NCBI GenBank assembly: GCA_900755895.1
Contig: CAAEIG010000052.1
Span: forward strand, 51,480 to 115,479
From: Clostridia bacterium
GTDB lineage: Bacteria; Bacillota; Clostridia; Oscillospirales; Acutalibacteraceae
DNA length: 64,000 nucleotides
Direction of reading: 5' to 3'
Shown piece by piece: positions 59,456 to 64,000 of the stretch. The notes below the pieces were generated by a model. It did not search any database, was not told where the DNA came from, and worked only from the letters and a program-made list of their open reading frames with translations. The translations under genes were made by a program, and so were the position numbers. The first letter of the stretch is position 1, and each line of letters begins with the position of its first letter.

Positions 59456-60310
59456 ATGGCTACGATACATTTACTTGTCACACTGGACCAACGATATCTC
59501 ACACCTCTGCAGGTGCTGCTCACCTCCCTGGCGATCAACTCTTCCCAGGAACATTTTGTGGTACACCTACTCCACCGGGGGATTCCAGCTTCCCGATTGG
59601 AACTGGTGGAAAGGCAGTGCCACGCTCTGCAAATAGAACTAATCCCTCAAAAAGTCCCGGAGAGTTTGTTTCAGTCAGCCCCTGTGACCAAACAATATCC
59701 CCAGGAAATGTATTATCGTCTGATTGCCCACACACTGCTTCCCGAAAATGTCTCTCGAGTCCTCTATTTGGACCCGGACATTCTAGTGATGAACTCCTTA
59801 GGTCCTTTATGGGAAACAGATCTGCTGGGAAATCTGTTTGCCGCCGCAGCCCATACGGGCAAAACAGAATTCGCCAACAATCTCAATCAGATCCGTCTTG
59901 GAACCGAAAACAACTATTTCAACTCCGGGGTGCTGCTCATCGATCTGGAACAAGCCCGTCATACAGTCTCCCCGCAGGATATTTTCGACTTTACCGAAGC
60001 ACACCAACGAGAACTGGTGCTACCGGATCAAGATATTCTCAATGCAATGTTTGGCAGCAGAACTCTGGAATTGGACGATGCCCTGTGGAATTACGACGCC
60101 AGAGGCTATCACACATACTTGTTCCGTTCTGCAGGAGAATACGACCTGGACTGGGTGATGTCCCACACGGCGATTCTCCATTTCTGCGGCAAATCAAAAC
60201 CATGGCAACCGGGTTACCATTATCGCTTTGGCATCCTCTACAAACACTACCTGCAACTATCTAAACGCTGGATTCCATCCGATGCCATGCAACCGGGAAA
60301 AACATCCTGA
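59456..60310 (+). CDS. Glycosyltransferase family 8 protein
   Basis: A 284-residue GT8 enzyme with AAAGGAG six bases before the ATG. The nucleotide-sugar metal motif is VLYLDPDILVMNSL (DxD), preceded by the helix YPQEMYYRLIAHTLLP; NYFNSGVLLIDLEQARH is the acceptor-side block and HTAILHFCGKSKPW holds the final metal His. Family members transfer glucose or galactose to lipopolysaccharide, teichoic acids or glycoproteins; the acceptor here is unknown. Monocistronic. Confidence 0.93.
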   Translation: MATIHLLVTLDQRYLTPLQVLLTSLAINSSQEHFVVHLLHRGIPASRLELVERQCHALQIELIPQKVPESLFQSAPVTKQYPQEMYYRLIAHTLLPENVSRVLYLDPDILVMNSLGPLWETDLLGNLFAAAAHTGKTEFANNLNQIRLGTENNYFNSGVLLIDLEQARHTVSPQDIFDFTEAHQRELVLPDQDILNAMFGSRTLELDDALWNYDARGYHTYLFRSAGEYDLDWVMSHTAILHFCGKSKPWQPGYHYRFGILYKHYLQLSKRWIPSDAMQPGKTS

Positions 60311-60346
60311 CACCAGGGATACCCCAGCGCTTTTACTCACCATCCA

Positions 60347-60889
60347 CTATTTTCCCAACCAGCCAGAGAGCTCTCCTGATACGATGCGCTCCAAATGCTG
60401 GGCCAAACGATCCTGGTCCGAATCGGGAGAATCGCTGTAAGCCATCAATACTCCCATCATTCCCCAGGCGTTAAACCGCAGCAACACATCCTCTTCCCCA
60501 GGGGTGAGCGACAACTCCTGAGGCGCTCGGTGAGCAAGCTGCCGGAAAGTATCCATTGCCGCCTGCAACAGCACCGTTTCCACCTGGGCACGGTGCTGGG
60601 AATTCAGCAGCCTGCGAAGGACGGGAATTCGCTCCTGTGCAAATGCCACATAGATACGGATCACCTGAGCTAGGCTGTTCGCTTGATGAGCCTGTTCCAC
60701 CAACTTCTGAGAGTCCCGGCGGATGATGTATTCCAGCACATCCAAGATATCCTGAAAATGATAGTAAAAAGTCTGGCGTGAAATATGACAGGCATCAATC
60801 AACGCCTTGACCGTTATTTTATCGACGCTGCCCCCACAAAGCAGCTGGATATAAGTGTCCGCTATTTTCTCTTTCATCTGAGCCGGCAT
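60347..60889 (-). CDS. TetR-family transcriptional regulator
   Basis: A 180-residue regulator with AAGGAGG six bases upstream. HTH: KITVKALIDACHISRQTFYYHFQDILDVLEYI; the C-terminal domain resembles the DhaS/TetR_C group. Neighbours suggest no clear target other than itself; its own promoter carries an inverted repeat over the -10/start region. Confidence 0.88.
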   Translation of the reverse strand: MPAQMKEKIADTYIQLLCGGSVDKITVKALIDACHISRQTFYYHFQDILDVLEYIIRRDSQKLVEQAHQANSLAQVIRIYVAFAQERIPVLRRLLNSQHRAQVETVLLQAAMDTFRQLAHRAPQELSLTPGEEDVLLRFNAWGMMGVLMAYSDSPDSDQDRLAQHLERIVSGELSGWLGK

Positions 60890-60938
60890 GAAAAACCTCC
60901 TTCTCCAGCGTCCCCTTGGGAGTCCGCCGGGGAAAGAT

Positions 60939-60989
60939 CTGTGAATTGATTTTGGTTAACAGTATATCACAAAGATTCTGTCGATTCAA
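60939..60989 (-). promoter_or_regulatory. Promoter and operator candidate of the TetR gene
   Basis: On the minus strand TTGAAT (60984-60989), 17 bases, TATACT (60961-60966) with an extended TG. An imperfect inverted repeat, CTGTGAA (60939-60945) and TTAACAG (60956-60962), overlaps the -10 edge and the start point, as an autorepression site would. Confidence 0.6.
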
Positions 60990-61005
60990 CAATCCTCTCA
61001 AGACG

Positions 61006-61036
61006 CAAAAAGGCCGGGGAACTTCCCCGGCCTTTC
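61006..61036 (-). terminator. Rho-independent terminator after the aminopeptidase gene
   Basis: On the minus strand AAAGGCCGGGGAA pairs with TTCCCCGGCCTTT and continues TTTG. Confidence 0.85.
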
Positions 61037-61056
61037 ACAATAGCACTTATTGAAAC

Positions 61057-62253
61057 TCAAATGGCAAAATCTCCGTCCCGGAAGATCTCCACCTCTTTGC
61101 CGTCCTCTGTAGTGCCCACAATCTTCATGTCCGGCGTGCCAATCATAAAGTCCACGTGGATGGTGGAATCGTTGAAGATCCCTTCATTTCCCTGGGGGGA
61201 CATATTCAGTCCACGCCCCAGAGCCAAATGGCAACTGGCATTTTCGTCAATCAGTGTGGTGTAATACACCAGGCCGCTCATGCTGATGGGAGAATGGTAC
61301 TCCACCAGGGCAGCCTCACCCAAATAGCCTGCGGTTTCATCGGTGGCAATCAGGGCCTCCAGCATCTCCTTGCCCTCATCGGCCAGAACTTCCACCACTT
61401 TGCCCTTTTCAAACCGGAATCCAAAGTTCTCGATCTTTTTGCCACCCAAAACCAAGGGACGAGAGGCATACACCACACCCTCTGTCTCAAACTTGGCGGG
61501 AGTCGTGCAGATCTCCTCCGTGGGAATGTTGGGGGTGAAGGGAATCTTCGGGGCACCCTCATAGCCGAACTTGGACCAAGGTGTCAACCCTACGGTCAAG
61601 TCCGTGCCGTTTGCTGCGGTGTAGTGGAGCTTCGTGAGCTTCAGAGCGTCCACGGCTTTGCCCCGCTCCGCACTTCTGCGGCGCTTATCCTCCCAAGTCT
61701 GGACAACATCGTTATCCTCGTCAATATAGCAGAGATTCAAGAGAATTTCCCACAGCTCCTCCACAGCCTCTTCCCCGGTCTTATCCAGAATATACTCTGC
61801 CCACTCCACCGTGGGGACCATGGCGATCAGCCACTGGCAGTGCTTTTCCCGGCTGGCCTTGCGCATGATGTTGCGCACAGCATCCACATGGGCAAAAATC
61901 GCGTTGGAGTTCTTTTCGCTGACATCCTCCATCAGCTTGGGGTTCACTCCCTCCAACCGAACATAGCAAGCTCCTTGATCCAGATACATCTGGTTCATGG
62001 TACGCTCCCATTCCTCCACCCGGCGAACTTCCTCGTCGGGACGGTATTGGGCTGCCACCTTCATATTGGGCAGATCCAGATAGTGGACCACCACGTTACC
62101 GGCGCCCAATTTATAGCACTCCTCAGCAAAAATACTGGTGAACTCCCAGCCCTCAATGGCTGCCTCAACCAGCACGGTCTGGCCTTTCTGCACATTCAAG
62201 CCCACTCGGGCCAGAGTATAGGCATACTTGCGCTTCATTTTTTCCAGATCCAT
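61057..62253 (-). CDS. Aminopeptidase, peptidase family M29 (AmpS/PepS type)
   Basis: A 398-residue metallo-aminopeptidase from the ATG at 62253, with AAAGGAGG nine bases upstream; the open frame to 62385 crosses a promoter. Diagnostic M29 segments are KGQTVLVEAAIEGWEF, MNQMYLDQGACYVRLEGVNP, ANGTDLTVGL, NIPTEEICTTPAKFETEGVV (metal Glu) and EGIFNDSTIHVDFMIGT (metal His/Asp). It releases N-terminal residues from short peptides and probably acts in peptide catabolism. Confidence 0.94.
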   Translation of the reverse strand: MDLEKMKRKYAYTLARVGLNVQKGQTVLVEAAIEGWEFTSIFAEECYKLGAGNVVVHYLDLPNMKVAAQYRPDEEVRRVEEWERTMNQMYLDQGACYVRLEGVNPKLMEDVSEKNSNAIFAHVDAVRNIMRKASREKHCQWLIAMVPTVEWAEYILDKTGEEAVEELWEILLNLCYIDEDNDVVQTWEDKRRRSAERGKAVDALKLTKLHYTAANGTDLTVGLTPWSKFGYEGAPKIPFTPNIPTEEICTTPAKFETEGVVYASRPLVLGGKKIENFGFRFEKGKVVEVLADEGKEMLEALIATDETAGYLGEAALVEYHSPISMSGLVYYTTLIDENASCHLALGRGLNMSPQGNEGIFNDSTIHVDFMIGTPDMKIVGTTEDGKEVEIFRDGDFAI

Positions 62254-62290
62254 CAGACGACTCCTCCTTTTCACGGGACCTATGGGCACT

Positions 62291-62319
62291 ATTATAGCGC
62301 AGGAACCCTCGATTGTAAA
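62291..62319 (-). promoter_or_regulatory. Promoter of the aminopeptidase gene
   Basis: On the minus strand TTTACA (62314-62319), 17 bases, TATAAT (62291-62296). It begins five bases beyond the stop codon of the Crp/Fnr gene. Confidence 0.78.
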
Positions 62320-62323
62320 CCAA

Positions 62324-62959
62324 TCACAGGGGAATCGTCCCTCCCACAGGCACGGCCATTTCCATGGACCGCCCGCTGTCCTCACCGTGCTCTCTTACAT
62401 CCCGCCGCACCCGGGAAAGGGAAACTGCCGTCATTCCTAAAAATGAAGCAATGTGACGATGACTCACTTTGTCAATCACTCCGGGATACTTCTCCAAAAA
62501 CCAGAGGTAGCGCTCTCGGGCAGTGTACTGGGACAACATCATCTTCGCCTCCCAATGGCGGCGAAGCGAGCAAGTGAGATACCAATTGTAGATTTTCAGG
62601 ACTTCCACGTTCTCCAACAGCGGCATCAAAAATTCCAACGGAATCGAGACAAAGGTGCACTCCTCCAATGCCTCCAGGCTAATGAGAGAGGGCTCTCCCA
62701 ATTCAAAACTGGAGACCAGCGGGGTACCCGGTTCCATCTCAAAGCAATCGGTGATCTCCCTGCCCACATTGTCCAGGAAAAAACCGCGCACTAACCCTTT
62801 GATTAAAATATCCACCGTCATTGCTATCTCGCCACTGTTCTGAATAATCGCCCGCTTACGCACCGTATGTATGGCACTGTGTGACGCCAAATTGTCAATG
62901 AGCACACTGTCATGGACCTTCAGTACCGTACGAAAAAAAGTGTGGAGCTCAGTAAGCAC
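62324..62959 (-). CDS. Crp/Fnr-family transcriptional regulator
   Basis: A 211-residue regulator. A GTG at 62959 with AGGTGAT five bases upstream is preferred; another GTG at 62968 lies inside that site. The N-terminal cupin has FEMEPGTPLVSSFELGEPSL and lacks the cysteine set of FNR, so it probably senses a small molecule rather than oxygen. The HTH reads DKVSHRHIASFLGMTAVSLSRVRR. Its own upstream region has a perfect 8-5-8 inverted repeat. Confidence 0.88.
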   Translation of the reverse strand: MLTELHTFFRTVLKVHDSVLIDNLASHSAIHTVRKRAIIQNSGEIAMTVDILIKGLVRGFFLDNVGREITDCFEMEPGTPLVSSFELGEPSLISLEALEECTFVSIPLEFLMPLLENVEVLKIYNWYLTCSLRRHWEAKMMLSQYTARERYLWFLEKYPGVIDKVSHRHIASFLGMTAVSLSRVRRDVREHGEDSGRSMEMAVPVGGTIPL

Positions 62960-62998
62960 GCGGATCACCTCGCTTTATGAAAATGACATCAAAATTCT

Positions 62999-63019
62999 TT
63001 GGAAAAACCTCTTTTCCAA
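62999..63019. promoter_or_regulatory. Inverted repeat upstream of the Crp/Fnr gene
   Basis: TTGGAAAA-ACCTC-TTTTCCAA, perfect 8-base arms and 5-base spacer, 40 bases upstream of the start codon. A likely autoregulatory site. Confidence 0.6.
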
Positions 63020-63193
63020 TCATACAATCTATTTATTTATCATACATGGTATTGTCATTTATTGCATTAACAAAAGATAATTCTAAGTAAAAGTAGGCCC
63101 ATAATGTGCAAATAAATTCTGGTACCTCCCATTTTCTACGAAAAACCTGCCATTTTCCCCCGGGTTAAACAGTCAATTTCCTCCAGAGCAATA

Positions 63194-63224
63194 CAAAAAC
63201 CCCCGGCTACTGCCGAGGGTTTTC
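63194..63224 (-). terminator. Rho-independent terminator after the final GNAT gene
   Basis: On the minus strand AACCCtcGGC pairs with GCCggGGGTT around AGTA and continues TTTTG. Between this and the Crp/Fnr regulator lie about 165 bases of AT-rich sequence with no other feature than the inverted repeat. Confidence 0.75.
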
Positions 63225-63242
63225 CCACATACTTTTCATCAT

Positions 63243-63851
63243 TTACGTTCTCTCACAGGAAACCGCCTGATTCCACCGCTGCAGAACCTCTTCCACTTGG
63301 GAGACCTCCACCTTCGGAAAGGGCACAAAAGGCTCCGGGTCCGTGTACGCTCCCAGGGATTTTTCCAGCCAGAGGACATCCAGCCACCGTCCAAATTTAT
63401 ATCCTGCATTACGGAACAGTCCACCCTCCGCAAAGCCTAAAGCACGATGCATGGCAACACTGGGGTGATTTTCTGCTGTGATACATCCATATACCGTTCG
63501 CACTCCCTGCAGCCGCAGCAAATCAAACAGTGCGCCATAAAGCTTTCTCCCCATTCCCCGATGGGTGACCCCCTGGCGCAAATAGATGGTCAGCTCCGCA
63601 CCCCACTGGTAAGCAGGGCGAGGAGCATAGGGATGGGCATAGGCATAGCCCAAAAGCTTGCCGTTCTCCTCCCACACCAAATAGGGATGCAGTGAAGAGA
63701 TATCCCGCACTCGCTGGGTAAATTCCTCCAGAGTGGGTACCTCATACTCAAAGGAAATGTTGGTTTCCCTCACGTAAGGGGCGTAGATTTCCAGTATCGC
63801 CGCAGCATCCTCCGGACAGGCCGGCCGGATGGGTCCCTCCCCCACTCTCAT
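63243..63851 (-). CDS. GNAT N-acetyltransferase, phosphinothricin-acetyltransferase-like
   Basis: From the ATG at 63851 the protein has 202 residues. IRPACPEDAAAILEIYAPYV and ETNISFEYEVPTLEEFTQRV are the opening of the PAT/YncA group; the acetyl-CoA loop is LRQGVTHRGMGRKLYGAL and the C-terminal AENHPSVAMHRALGFAEGG completes the fold. The group acetylates amino acids or analogues such as methionine sulfoximine. The ATG overlaps the stop of a short upstream ORF, so coupling is possible. A longer GTG start at 63893 is in frame but less supported. Confidence 0.88.
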   Translation of the reverse strand: MRVGEGPIRPACPEDAAAILEIYAPYVRETNISFEYEVPTLEEFTQRVRDISSLHPYLVWEENGKLLGYAYAHPYAPRPAYQWGAELTIYLRQGVTHRGMGRKLYGALFDLLRLQGVRTVYGCITAENHPSVAMHRALGFAEGGLFRNAGYKFGRWLDVLWLEKSLGAYTDPEPFVPFPKVEVSQVEEVLQRWNQAVSCERT

Positions 63852-63973
63852 CGCTTCCACGGCCAAAAGTACAGGCCATAGATCACCAGGCACAGGGAGA
63901 TGATTCCTGCACTGATCGCTGCTCCTATGGCCATGGAGGTGTGCTGGAGCGGCCCCGCCACCATGGCAATCAC
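63848..63973 (-). CDS. Short single-span membrane ORF coupled to the GNAT gene
   Basis: The last 150 bases hold a minus-strand frame with an in-frame stop at 63997-63995, so it is a complete ORF of about 41 codons (GTG at 63973) or 38 (ATG at 63964). It encodes one hydrophobic helix (GAAISAGIISLCLVIYGLY) and ends FWPWKR. Its TGA overlaps the downstream ATG. No clear ribosome-binding site was found, so the start and even the gene are uncertain. Confidence 0.35.
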   Translation of the reverse strand: MIAMVAGPLQHTSMAIGAAISAGIISLCLVIYGLYFWPWKR

Positions 63974-64000
63974 TATTGCGGCAGGATCGCCTGGCTACAA

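Noticed and set aside
61156..62577. Plus-strand ORF of 473 codons opposite the aminopeptidase and Crp/Fnr genes
   Set aside because: It spans two well-supported opposite-strand genes and their promoter, so it is a composition artefact.
1..64000. CRISPR arrays, tRNA or rRNA genes, transposases, phage genes
   Set aside because: No direct-repeat/spacer series, cloverleaf or rRNA signature, and no transposase or integrase-like protein was seen in any frame.

Overview
The window looks like a chromosomal segment of a GC-rich anaerobic Firmicute of the class Clostridia, most like the Oscillospiraceae (Flavonifractor/Oscillibacter-type gut bacteria). The evidence is the rplU-prp-rpmA-obgE order with an N-terminally extended L27, pyrB fused in operon to pyrI, Mini-RNase III, TmcAL, a three-repeat SLH surface protein, strong AGGAGG ribosome sites with frequent GTG/TTG starts, and several ABC/glycosidase sugar loci. 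The species is inferred, not proven. No rRNA, tRNA, CRISPR array, prophage or insertion sequence was seen.

Layout. 0-9 kb: the 3' end of comM, a large SLH-anchored lysozyme-like protein, ackA divergent from tmcAL, an rRNA m5C methyltransferase and a YitT-type membrane protein. 9-16 kb (minus strand): mrnC, obgE, rpmA, prp and rplU with a probable L21 leader; then pyrBI followed by a small P-loop kinase and a membrane peptide; yebC; a flavin reductase; and mntP behind a manganese riboswitch. 16-28 kb: glycogen phosphorylase with MalQ, recQ, a GH3 lipoprotein with a GNAT enzyme, ilvE, a C26 peptidase and two tandem esterases. 28-36 kb: a CPBP protease, a GntR-regulated ABC exporter, and a four-gene surface cluster (VTC domain, DUF4956, a Cthe_2159-like lipoprotein, a LysE-like membrane protein). 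36-45 kb: two intracellular GH2 glycosidases flanking a two-component/ABC exporter locus whose kinase and regulator are separated by the transporter. 45-56 kb: an eight-gene minus-strand sugar operon (two GH32-like enzymes, two LplB/C-type permeases, a binding lipoprotein, an aldo/keto reductase, a class II aldolase and a PfkB kinase) with a divergent LacI regulator and three shared operators. 56-64 kb: patatin, ftsH with a coupled coiled-coil protein, a GT8 transferase, TetR, an M29 aminopeptidase, a Crp/Fnr regulator and a GNAT enzyme.

How the parts work together. The LacI operon reads as a complete import-and-catabolism route: uptake of an oligosaccharide by the ABC importer, cytoplasmic cleavage by two GH32-like hydrolases that lack secretion signals, phosphorylation by the PfkB kinase, and aldol cleavage into glycolysis. 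GlgP and MalQ turn over storage glucan, and AckA supplies ATP and exchanges acetate, which is also the substrate of the neighbouring TmcAL. The least understood parts are the VTC/DUF4956/Cthe_2159 cluster, the GH32-like pair lacking the canonical first motif, the SH3-inside-lysozyme architecture, and a nested inverted repeat in the ftsH/GT8 divergent region. Coding is dense and only one gap slightly exceeds 300 bases (54726-55032), which holds the LacI operators.
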